In this document: one piece after another, positions 1-5,946 of the stretch
How the letters are laid out: every line of letters begins with the position of its first letter
Position numbering within the stretch: position 1 is the stretch's first letter
NCBI GenBank assembly: GCA_002413265.1
Contig: DHWR01000119.1
Location: forward strand, 16,350 to 25,845
Direction: 5' to 3'
DNA length: 9,496 nucleotides
Source of the DNA: Chloroflexi bacterium UBA5177
Lineage (GTDB): Bacteria > Chloroflexota > UBA5177
The notes under the pieces: generated by a model
What the model was told of the DNA's origin: nothing
What the model saw: the letters and a program-made list of their open reading frames with translations, nothing else
The model's database searches: none
Translations under genes and position numbers: made by a program

Positions 1-1
1 C

Positions 2-640
2 GCCCGAGCCCCCCCCCCGCCGAGCCTGGAGAGGGAACGAAGAGCGCCTGCCGGCGACTACTACGACGAGCCGGGTGCGTCTCTAGACCTGCCCAGCGAC
101 GGCGCCCCGAGGCAGGTGGCCGACGCGGCCGCCACCGCGGATCTCGCGGCCGAAGCCAGCGAGGTGTTGCAGCGTCTGCTCGACATCATGGGCTTCGACG
201 TGCAGGTAAGCGTGCGAAGTACCGATGGCCCTGTGATTCTCTCGGTTGCCGGAGACAACCTCGGCATTCTCATTGGACGGCGAGGCGACAACCTCTCCTC
301 GCTGCAGTTCATGGTTAATCTGATCCTCTCCAAGAACCGCCGCCAGTGGCCCCGCGTGGTCATAGACGTCGAGAACTACCGGGCGCGTCGCGAGGAGTCA
401 CTGCGGTCGCTCGCCGAGCGCATCGCCTATCGCGTCGGGCGGCAGGGCCGCCCCTTCACTCTGGAAGCTATGTCGGCCAGCGATCGACGCATCATTCACC
501 TGGCGCTGCGCGAGCGCTCCGGCATCGAGACCTACAGCATCGGGGAGGGCATCTCACGTCGCGTGGTCGTCGCTCCCAAGCGCGACGAAGGCACTGAGGT
601 GCCCAGGGACGATGACGAGGAGTACCGCCAGTACTCCTAG
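2..640 (+). CDS. khpB: KhpB/Jag-type RNA-binding protein (KH + R3H), 5' partial
   Basis: Single-stranded-nucleic-acid-binding protein of the Jag/KhpB (EloR) family, a cytoplasmic RNA binder tied in Firmicutes to cell elongation and sporulation. The frame is open from base 2 with no stop, so the gene starts outside the window. A GTG at 116 is possible but would cut a continuous Pro/charged linker (about residues 1-45, counted from base 2), the usual spacer after a Jag_N domain. The KH domain follows, with the GRRGDN loop at about 92-97, then an R3H domain with R162-x3-H166 and the GEGISRRVV strand near the end. The tail is acidic. 212 residues are visible. mnmE begins 6 bases downstream, matching the common yidC-jag-mnmE order; yidC would be expected just outside the window. 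A run of ten C (9-18) lies in the linker. Family assignment is firm; the true N-terminus is unseen. Confidence 0.9.
   Translation, partial: ARAPPPPSLERERRAPAGDYYDEPGASLDLPSDGAPRQVADAAATADLAAEASEVLQRLLDIMGFDVQVSVRSTDGPVILSVAGDNLGILIGRRGDNLSSLQFMVNLILSKNRRQWPRVVIDVENYRARREESLRSLAERIAYRVGRQGRPFTLEAMSASDRRIIHLALRERSGIETYSIGEGISRRVVVAPKRDEGTEVPRDDDEEYRQYS
618..638 (+). other. Perfect 8-bp stem-loop over the jag stop, just before mnmE
   Basis: AGGAGTAC (618-625) and GTACTCCT (631-638) are perfectly complementary around a 5-base loop. The right arm runs into the jag stop codon (638-640), and the structure ends 8 bases before the mnmE ATG. Its left arm contains the only AGGAG near mnmE, 24 bases from the start, too far for a normal ribosome site. 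A role in coupling or damping mnmE translation is inference; it could be chance within coding sequence. Confidence 0.4.
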
Positions 641-646
641 ATCCCG

Positions 647-2026
647 ATGGAAACGGATAGCATCGCTGCTCTCGTGACACCTCCCGGCGAAGGAGGCGTG
701 GGCATCGTGCGAGTCAGCGGGCCTCTCGCTCCGGCACTGCCGAGCATTTTGTTCCCCGCACTTTCCGATGGTTGGCTTTCCCATGCCGCTCGCGTGGGTG
801 GGCTCGTGGACCCGTCCAGCGGTGAAACGGTGGATGAAGCCCTCGGCCTGCTGATGCGCGCTCCCCGCAGCTACACCGGTGAAGATGTCTTCGAGATCCA
901 ATGCCACGGCAGCCCCCTGGTCCTGGAGCGCGTGCTTCGCATTTGTCTCGAACGCGGCTGCCGAGCTGCGCGCCCCGGAGAGTTCACCCTGCGGGCGTTT
1001 CTCAACGGCCGCATGGACCTGGCCCAGGCCGAGGCCGTGATCGACGTGGTTCGCGCGCGGAGCAACGCTTCCCTCGATCTGGCCGTCCGCCAGCTCGAGG
1101 GCCGGCTCTCGCGACGCATCGATCCCATCCGTTCCGACCTGGTCGGGCTCCTCGCTCGCGTCGAGGCCATGATCGACTTCGTGGAGGAAGACGTTCCGCC
1201 GGAGCTCGACGAGGCTTCCATTGAGCGGCTGGAGCACGCGCAGCGGGCAGTCCAGACACTTCTCGAAGGAGCCGAGCAGGGAATCGTGCTGCGCGAAGGC
1301 GCCACCCTCGCCATCGTCGGCAGCCCTAACGTCGGCAAATCCAGCATCATGAATGCCCTGCTGGGTTTGGAGCGCTCGATCGTTACCCCCATTGCCGGCA
1401 CCACTCGTGACACCGTGGAAGAGACCTTGCAGGTGCGCGGCGTCCCCTTCCGAACAGTCGACACCGCCGGCATCACCATCAGTGAAGACGTGGTGGAGCG
1501 CATCGGGGTCGAGCGGAGTAGGAGAGCAATCGAGGGTGCCGACGTTGTCCTCCTGGTTCTAGATCGCTCGCGCGCTCTCTCAGCCAGCGACACTGTGGCG
1601 CTGGAAGCGGTGAGCGGGCAATCGCACAACGGTCATGCTGCACGCGTCGTGGTGACGCTGAACAAGTCGGACCTGCCGGACGCATTGGGCAGGCCATCAT
1701 TCGATGGACTTGTCCCGACTTCCGTCGTGGAGAGCTCGACCGTGCTGGAGGACGGGATGGAGGCAATTCGGGAAGCACTCGAGGAGGCAGCGCTGGGAGG
1801 GGAACGCCACGAGTTCGTGGTCGCCAACGTCCGCCATCAGGACGCTTTGCGACGCTGTGATGAGAGCCTCGGTGCGGTGTTCGAGGGGCTCAAAAGCAGC
1901 GTCCCGCTCGATCTGGTGTCCTTCGATCTCCGCGCCGCGGTGCAAGCACTGGGCGAGATTACCGGGCAGAACGTCGACGACGAGCTTTTGGATCGCATCT
2001 TCCGCGAGTTCTGCATCGGCAAGTGA
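647..2026 (+). CDS. mnmE: tRNA U34 5-carboxymethylaminomethyl modification GTPase MnmE
   Basis: GTPase that, with MnmG, installs the (carboxymethyl)aminomethyl group on wobble U34 of certain tRNAs, using methylene-THF, FAD and GTP. The 459 residues match the usual length (~450-460). The N-terminal folate-binding domain opens with the typical IAALVTPPGEGGVGIVRVSG segment. A helical domain surrounds an inserted G domain: G1 GSPNVGKSS at 225-233, G2 TTRD at 252-255, G3 DTAG at 272-275, G4 NKSD at 339-342. The diagnostic C-terminal FCIGK, with the conserved Cys at 456, ends the protein. All key residues look intact. The ATG at 647 gives the standard N-terminus but has no clear Shine-Dalgarno sequence. 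The DUF2344 gene starts one base after the stop, so the two are probably co-transcribed. mnmG is not next to it in this window. Confidence 0.97.
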   Translation: METDSIAALVTPPGEGGVGIVRVSGPLAPALPSILFPALSDGWLSHAARVGGLVDPSSGETVDEALGLLMRAPRSYTGEDVFEIQCHGSPLVLERVLRICLERGCRAARPGEFTLRAFLNGRMDLAQAEAVIDVVRARSNASLDLAVRQLEGRLSRRIDPIRSDLVGLLARVEAMIDFVEEDVPPELDEASIERLEHAQRAVQTLLEGAEQGIVLREGATLAIVGSPNVGKSSIMNALLGLERSIVTPIAGTTRDTVEETLQVRGVPFRTVDTAGITISEDVVERIGVERSRRAIEGADVVLLVLDRSRALSASDTVALEAVSGQSHNGHAARVVVTLNKSDLPDALGRPSFDGLVPTSVVESSTVLEDGMEAIREALEEAALGGERHEFVVANVRHQDALRRCDESLGAVFEGLKSSVPLDLVSFDLRAAVQALGEITGQNVDDELLDRIFREFCIGK

Positions 2027-2027
2027 C

Positions 2028-2684
2028 GTGAGCTTCCGCTACCTCCTGACTTTTCGCAAACACGAAGCCGCGCGCTTTCTCTCTCACCTCGATCTGCAGG
2101 CCACACTCGAATACGGGATGCGCCGCGCCGGCCTGCCCCTCGAGCTTTCGGAGGGCTTCAACCCCAGACCACGCTACTCGCTGGTCGCCGCGCTGCCGCT
2201 GGGATACGTGGGAGAGCACGAGCTGCTCGAGATGACGCTGCGGGATGATCTGGAGCCCGGGGATGTGGCGGCCAAGCTTCAGAGCGCTCTACCGGACGGG
2301 ATCACCATCTTGTCGGGAGAACGCTTGGCCGCCGGAAGCTCCGCCGGCGCCGGCCGTCTCCGCAGCGCGACCTATCGGCTCGAGCTGGCCGAGCCGGTCT
2401 CCGATCTCGACGCGCGAGTTGCCCAACTTCTCTCCGAGCCCGAGCTCATCGTCGAAGACGAGAGGAACGGCCGGAAACGCAAACAAAACAAGCGCGCATT
2501 GGTGCTTGCTCTCAGCGTTGTTGAACCTCAAACGCTGCGTCTGGTGACCGAGCTGACGCTTGATGGAAGCGTACGGCCGGAAGACATCCTGCGGTTCTTG
2601 GGTCTCGACCCCACGGAGGCTCGCATTACGCGCGAGGCGATCGAGATCGAACCCGAGAAGTCAGCTCGAACCGCGAGCGGCTAG
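2028..2684 (+). CDS. DUF2344 / TIGR03936 radical SAM-linked protein
   Basis: Member of the family named for its frequent fusion to, or neighbourhood with, a radical SAM protein; molecular function unknown to me. The GTG at 2028 gives 218 residues and starts exactly at the family's conserved opening (SFRYLLTFRKHEAARFLSHL). RFLSHLDL lies at 16-23, RRAGLPLELSEGFNPRPR at 32-49, then the ALPLG segment at 55-59. The second half is less conserved, with a lysine/arginine-rich stretch (RNGRKRKQNKR) before the final alpha/beta part. The frame is open further upstream inside mnmE, but that extension does not resemble the family and overlaps a certain gene. It follows mnmE by one base. No radical SAM gene is seen next to it. 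Its stop shares a CTAG with the stop of the convergent zinc-ribbon gene. Confidence 0.88.
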   Translation: MSFRYLLTFRKHEAARFLSHLDLQATLEYGMRRAGLPLELSEGFNPRPRYSLVAALPLGYVGEHELLEMTLRDDLEPGDVAAKLQSALPDGITILSGERLAAGSSAGAGRLRSATYRLELAEPVSDLDARVAQLLSEPELIVEDERNGRKRKQNKRALVLALSVVEPQTLRLVTELTLDGSVRPEDILRFLGLDPTEARITREAIEIEPEKSARTASG

Positions 2685-2911
2685 TTCCCCCCGCAGCCGC
2701 AGCTACCGCCGCAGCAGCCGCCACCGCCGCTCGGCTGCGACGCGGCAGTCATCGGGTCGTCGAAGCCGCTAACCGCGAAGGTGGAGACGAGCCTCCGCAC
2801 GTTCTCGCTCTCGCAGTCCTTGCATGCGACTTCGTTGCTGGCGCTATAGCTGCGTACGAGTGTGTCGAAGCGAGAGTTGCAATCTTGGCAGACGAATTCG
2901 TAAACGGGCAT
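2681..2911 (-). CDS. FmdB-family zinc-ribbon protein
   Basis: Small zinc-ribbon protein of the FmdB / CxxC putative regulatory family (TIGR02605). The family name comes from a proposed role at a formamidase operon; its general function is not established. The 76 residues start with the typical MPVYEFVCQDC. Two CxxC knuckles, C8/C11 and C30/C33, should hold one zinc. The C-terminal tail (about 62-76) is Gly/Cys-rich with four more cysteines (C66, C67, C71, C73), a tail type seen in many homologues. The ATG at 2911 has a purine-rich stretch (AGAAGAGAAAG) just upstream. It is convergent with the DUF2344 gene (4-base overlap) and divergent from the phosphoribosyltransferase gene, so it probably has its own promoter in 2912-3030, though I could not identify a convincing -35/-10 pair. 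Confidence 0.88.
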   Translation of the reverse strand: MPVYEFVCQDCNSRFDTLVRSYSASNEVACKDCESENVRRLVSTFAVSGFDDPMTAASQPSGGGGCCGGSCGCGGN

Positions 2912-3030
2912 ATCTTTCTCTTCTCAGCTACAAATGACGTCTTTCGTACCCCAGATTACATCCAAATCGCAACTGGTCACGCTTTGGCCGCGACGTATCG
3001 ACGCCTATTCATCGTAGATGAGCTTTTTGG

Positions 3031-3086
3031 GCGGCTTTGAGTCTGACCCGGCCTAAAGGCCTGCCCTACACCCGTACGGCGTGCGG
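3031..3086 (+). repeat. Direct repeat copy A with near-palindromic core
   Basis: This segment aligns without gaps to 3925-3980 (offset 894) at about 44 of 56 positions. The best part, 3049-3086, matches at 32 of 38. The core GGCCTAAAGGCC (3050-3061) forms a 5-bp stem with a 2-base loop, followed by the shared block CTACACCC. It lies between the divergent fmdB-like and phosphoribosyltransferase genes. The two copies look like members of a dispersed intergenic repeat family; no genome-wide count is possible here. Confidence 0.65.
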
Positions 3087-3118
3087 AAGATGTTGAATGG
3101 GACGTATGGCAAACGATC

Positions 3119-3123
3119 AGGAG
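3119..3123 (+). promoter_or_regulatory. Shine-Dalgarno AGGAG deciding the phosphoribosyltransferase start
   Basis: AGGAG sits 5 bases before the ATG at 3129. It favours that start over the in-frame GTG at 3081, which lies inside repeat copy A and would add 16 residues unlike the family. Confidence 0.7.
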
Positions 3124-3128
3124 CTTCA

Positions 3129-3716
3129 ATGCCAGAATCGCTAATAGGGTCAGCACCTGCTCGTCGCGGGCACTTCGTGCTCGAGTCCGGCCATCACAGC
3201 GACCTCCGGCTGGATCTGGAGCTGCTGTTCCTGCGCCCCAAGCTGATCGCGCAGTCCGTGGCCCGGCTCTCCGAGATGGTACGAGCGCTCTCTCCTGATG
3301 CCGTCTGCGGGCCGCTGGTCGAGGGAGCCTTTGTGGCGCTCATGGTGGCGTCTCGACTCGACGTGGAGTTTTGCTATTCAGAGCGGCTTGAGACTGAGCG
3401 CGCCGAAGACGATCTGTTCCCCATCGAGTATCGGGTGCCTCATGCCTTGCGCGAGCAGCTGCGTGGCAAACGCGTGGCGATTATCAATGATGTGATCAGC
3501 GCCGGCTCTGCAGTGAGAGGAACCTATTTCGATCTCCTGGCGTGCGGGGCGGAGCCTATCGCGCTTGGCGCGCTGCTGGTTCTGGGAGATTCTGCCGCAG
3601 GCTTCGCTGAAGAGATCGGGATCCCGTTGGTCAGCGTTGGCCGTCGCCTGTACAACCTCTGGATGGTGTCCGAATGCCCCTTGTGTGCCGCAGGCACGAC
3701 CTTGGAGGGCGCGTGA
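3129..3716 (+). CDS. PyrE-like phosphoribosyltransferase (orotate PRTase family)
   Basis: Type I phosphoribosyltransferase most like orotate phosphoribosyltransferase, which joins orotate and PRPP to make OMP in pyrimidine synthesis. 195 residues from the ATG at 3129. The N-terminal hood motif GHFVLESGHHSD (14-25) is PyrE-like, and CPLC (183-186) near the C-terminus recalls the CPLC-x2-G tail of Thermus-type OPRTases. The PRPP loop reads INDVISAGSAV (about 119-129): the usual adjacent acidic pair is N120-D121, so the first acid is replaced. The region before it (YSERLETERAEDDLFPIEY) lacks the lysines of the enterobacterial catalytic loop. Substrate is therefore uncertain: a divergent OPRTase or a related PRTase of other specificity. 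No other pyr gene is nearby. Repeat copy A lies upstream and copy B 208 bases after the stop. Confidence 0.8.
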   Translation: MPESLIGSAPARRGHFVLESGHHSDLRLDLELLFLRPKLIAQSVARLSEMVRALSPDAVCGPLVEGAFVALMVASRLDVEFCYSERLETERAEDDLFPIEYRVPHALREQLRGKRVAIINDVISAGSAVRGTYFDLLACGAEPIALGALLVLGDSAAGFAEEIGIPLVSVGRRLYNLWMVSECPLCAAGTTLEGA

Positions 3717-3924
3717 GTACGAGGCGCTGTTCAAGTGGTCGGTGCGCTGCGGAGGCGGGTGTCCGGTAAAGCAAACGCCGTGGCTGAGTTCGGATACCGA
3801 CGAGTCCGTGGTCACGCAGATGGATCGTGCTGGACATGGTTGGAGCGCCCTGCGTTGCGCGGGCCGAAGGGCACTCGCTTTTGCGTCGAAGAGGATGGAC
3901 GGGTTTGTGGATATGGAGGTCTTA

Positions 3925-3980
3925 GCAGCTTCGATTTCGAGACGGCCTTAAGGCCTGACCTACACCCATACGGCATGTCG
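3925..3980 (+). repeat. Direct repeat copy B with perfect 12-bp palindromic core
   Basis: Second copy of the repeat at 3031-3086, in the same orientation. Its core GGCCTTAAGGCC (3944-3955) is a perfect 12-bp palindrome, followed by TGACCTACACCCATACGGC. Substitutions relative to copy A fall at all codon positions, and copy A has a stop in the matching frame, so the similarity is at the DNA level and not coding. Together the copies bracket the phosphoribosyltransferase gene. Confidence 0.65.
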
Positions 3981-4069
3981 ACGAGTCTGCGGCGCGCAAG
4001 GGACTGGGGGTGGTCATTGCTTTCCAAACCAGACGTCGATTTCTTGAGCCCGAGCCAAACGGTAGCCTC

Positions 4070-4075
4070 TATACT
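4070..4075 (+). promoter_or_regulatory. Candidate -10 element of a leaderless rnc promoter
   Basis: TATACT matches the TATAAT consensus at five of six bases. It ends 6 bases before the A of the rnc ATG at 4082, the spacing expected when transcription starts at the start codon itself. No Shine-Dalgarno sequence precedes this ATG. The nearest -35-like hexamer, TTGAGC at 4044-4049, is 20 bases away, longer than ideal, so the call is tentative. Confidence 0.35.
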
Positions 4076-4081
4076 TCCCTA

Positions 4082-4996
4082 ATGAGCACAAGCGCCCGCG
4101 AGCGATCGCTACGATCGAGGCTCGCCAGACTTCTTCCTATGTTCTCGAAGCCGCCTACCGAGAATGCAGACCAGAGTGGCTCCGGACCGGCAAACGAGTT
4201 GGCGCTCGCCAACGGATCTGAAGCGGTCCCCGCCTCGGTCACTCAGCGGTTCATGCGCGACCACGAGCGGGTCCAGACGCTGCAGCGCGATCTTGGCATG
4301 GAGTTTTCCAACACCACCCTGCTGCGCGAGGCACTGACGCACCGGTCATATCTCAATGAGATCAACCAGGCCTGGCCCTCGAACGAACGTCTCGAATTCC
4401 TCGGCGACGCCGTCCTCGGTCTCATGACCACCGACTACCTGTTTCACCGGTTTCCCGATCTTGGCGAGGGGGAGCTGACGAATCTGCGCTCCGCGCTGGT
4501 GCGAACCGAAACCCTGGCCCGGTTTTCCGCCGAGATAAAGCTCGGCGGCTATCTCTTCCTGGGTAGAGGCGAGGAAATGAGTCAGGGCCGCCACCGACCG
4601 GCCGGCTTGGCGTGTGCCTTCGAGGCTTTGCTCGGCGCCATCTATCTCGATCAGGGCTACGAGGCGGCGCAGCATTTCATCATGCAGTTCGTCGAGCCGG
4701 AGCTGGCAGCGGTCGTCGAGGGGCGGCTGCACAAGAATCCCAAGTCCGTCCTGCAGGAGCTCGTGCAGGCGGGCATGCAGCAAACCCCCAGCTACCACGT
4801 GATAGAGGAGTACGGACCCGACCACGCCAAAGCCTTCACCGTCGAAGTGCGCGTCGGGACGCGTGTGCTGGGCCACGGGCAGGATCGCAGCAAGCGCGGC
4901 GCCGAGCAGGTCGCGGCGGAGGCAGCGCTTACCCACCTCGAGGGAAGCCAGCCGGCGACTGCCCTGCTTAGAGAGAGCAGCGACTCGACCGTCTAG
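4082..4996 (+). CDS. rnc: Ribonuclease III with N-terminal extension and a changed catalytic position
   Basis: Double-strand-specific endoribonuclease that processes rRNA precursors and structured mRNAs. From ATG 4082 it has 304 residues, against ~225 in E. coli. Residues 1-57 are a basic, then Ser/Pro/Ala-rich extension; the conserved part begins near the alternative ATG at 4253 (residue 58). The signature NERLEFLGDAVL holds E102, E105 and D109 (E38, E41, D45 of E. coli). The second metal-binding segment reads GLACAFEALLGAIYLDQG: E181 (E117) is present, but the position of the conserved Asp (D114) is C178, codon TGT at 4613-4615. A full dsRNA-binding domain runs from about 219 to 289 (start NPKSVLQE, end KRGAEQVAAEAAL). 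The start at 4082 rests on the -10-like box; 4253 lacks an upstream Shine-Dalgarno. It is convergent with ribF, sharing a CTAG stop. Confidence 0.93.
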   Translation: MSTSARERSLRSRLARLLPMFSKPPTENADQSGSGPANELALANGSEAVPASVTQRFMRDHERVQTLQRDLGMEFSNTTLLREALTHRSYLNEINQAWPSNERLEFLGDAVLGLMTTDYLFHRFPDLGEGELTNLRSALVRTETLARFSAEIKLGGYLFLGRGEEMSQGRHRPAGLACAFEALLGAIYLDQGYEAAQHFIMQFVEPELAAVVEGRLHKNPKSVLQELVQAGMQQTPSYHVIEEYGPDHAKAFTVEVRVGTRVLGHGQDRSKRGAEQVAAEAALTHLEGSQPATALLRESSDSTV

Positions 4997-5946
4997 CCGT
5001 CCAGAAGCAGCTCCCCTGGTTCGACCGCCGACTCCAGGATGGTTCGTACTTTGTCCACGTCGCGCGCCATTTCCTCGACGAGATCGGCGGCGCTGTCGAA
5101 GCGTTTTTCCCCGCGGATTCTCTTGACCAGATCGAGGTCCACTTCTCGCTTGCTCAGGTCCTCGTCGAAATCCAGCACGTAGGCCTCGACCACGACGTGA
5201 TCTCCACCAAAGGTGGGATTGGTCCCCACGCTGATCGCCGCTTGCCGGCGCAGGCCGTCCAGCCGGAGGTAGCCGGCGTAGATACCTGTCTCCGGGAGCA
5301 GCTGCCAGGCTGGGAGGTCCAGGTTGGCGGTGGGGAAGCCGAGGCCGCGGCCCCGTCCCTCGCCCGACACCACTCGGCCCGTGATGGTAGGGTAGTGGCC
5401 GAGCAACACCGCCGCCTGGTCCACCTCGCCCTCCCGCACCAGGCGCCGTATGGAGGTGCTATTGATCGGCTCCGACGTCAGCTTCTGACGGGACACCACG
5501 TGGACGGCGAACCCGCTGTGCTGCCCGTTTCGAATCAGGAAATCGACGTCTCCTTCGCGGTTGTGCCCGAAGGCAAAATCCGCACCGACCCACACCTCGG
5601 CAAGGTTGACGTGATCGAGTATCGAGGCGACGAACTGACCTGCGGGTAGCAGCGAGGTCTCCCGCGTGAAGGGAAGCACCGCCAGCAGGTCGGGTCCAAC
5701 CGCGCTGATTATGCGAACTTTCTCCTTGCCCCCGGTTAGCTGGTTGCTGCCCGGCCTCAGAACCACCTGAGGCCGCGGGTCGAAGGTGATCACCAGCGAT
5801 TCGAATTCCACAGCGCGAGCTCGCTCGACGACGCTCCGCATGAGGAATTGATGCCCGCGGTGCACCCCGTCGAAGGCCCCAATGGTCAGAACGGTTGGCC
5901 GGCCGCGCTGCAGGGCGGAGAGATCGTTGACGACGCGCATCCTCAC
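4993..5946 (-). CDS. ribF: Bifunctional riboflavin kinase / FAD synthetase
   Basis: Makes FMN from riboflavin (kinase) and FAD from FMN (adenylyltransferase). 317 residues, normal length. The N-terminal nucleotidyltransferase domain carries TIGAFDGVHRGH with the H29-x2-H32 motif, FGHNREGD at 127-133 and INSTSIR at 161-167 (usually SSTxIR). The C-terminal flavokinase domain has GRVVSGEGRGRGLGFPTANL at 190-209, with the PTAN motif at 205-208, then SVGTNPTFGG at 239-248 and the likely catalytic E254 in VEAY. The GTG at 5946 overlaps the truB stop as GTGA, as at the two previous junctions of this operon. An in-frame ATG at 5940 is better spaced (9 bases) from GGAGG at 5954-5950 and may be the real start (315 residues). 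It is the last gene of the infB operon and ends against rnc in a shared CTAG. Confidence 0.95.
   Translation of the reverse strand: MRMRVVNDLSALQRGRPTVLTIGAFDGVHRGHQFLMRSVVERARAVEFESLVITFDPRPQVVLRPGSNQLTGGKEKVRIISAVGPDLLAVLPFTRETSLLPAGQFVASILDHVNLAEVWVGADFAFGHNREGDVDFLIRNGQHSGFAVHVVSRQKLTSEPINSTSIRRLVREGEVDQAAVLLGHYPTITGRVVSGEGRGRGLGFPTANLDLPAWQLLPETGIYAGYLRLDGLRRQAAISVGTNPTFGGDHVVVEAYVLDFDEDLSKREVDLDLVKRIRGEKRFDSAADLVEEMARDVDKVRTILESAVEPGELLLDG

Larger units (their letters stand above)
3717..4081. other. 365-bp gap without a convincing gene, holding repeat copy B
   Basis: The stretch between the phosphoribosyltransferase stop and rnc has no convincing gene, tRNA or terminator. The best plus-strand frame (GTG 3735 to TAA 4080-4082, 115 codons) has mixed third-position base use, runs through repeat copy B, and ends in a TAATG overlapping the rnc ATG. 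A short piece of it (FCVEEDGRVCGYGGL) faintly recalls the beta-hairpin of GNAT acetyltransferases such as RimI, so a decayed gene is possible but not shown. Repeat copy B is at 3925-3980 and a -10-like TATACT at 4070-4075. Confidence 0.5.

Noticed and set aside
554..1629. Long open frames on the minus strand at 554-1237 and 871-1629, opposite mnmE
   Set aside because: They lie wholly or mostly opposite a certain gene, resemble no family, and are expected from high-GC codon periodicity.
1704..2027. Earlier start (1704) for the DUF2344 gene
   Set aside because: The extra 108 codons overlap mnmE in another frame and are unlike the family; the GTG at 2028 matches its conserved start.
3081..3128. 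Earlier GTG start (3081) for the phosphoribosyltransferase
   Set aside because: It lies in repeat copy A, lacks a ribosome site, and the ATG at 3129 has AGGAG at ideal distance.
3031..3980. Transposon or integron cassette bounded by the repeats
   Set aside because: The repeats are direct and imperfect, and no transposase, integrase or clear target-site duplication is seen.
3717..4081. tRNA or structured RNA gene in the gap before rnc
   Set aside because: No cloverleaf with a T-loop GGTTCGAATCC-like segment could be built; only the short palindrome of repeat B is evident.
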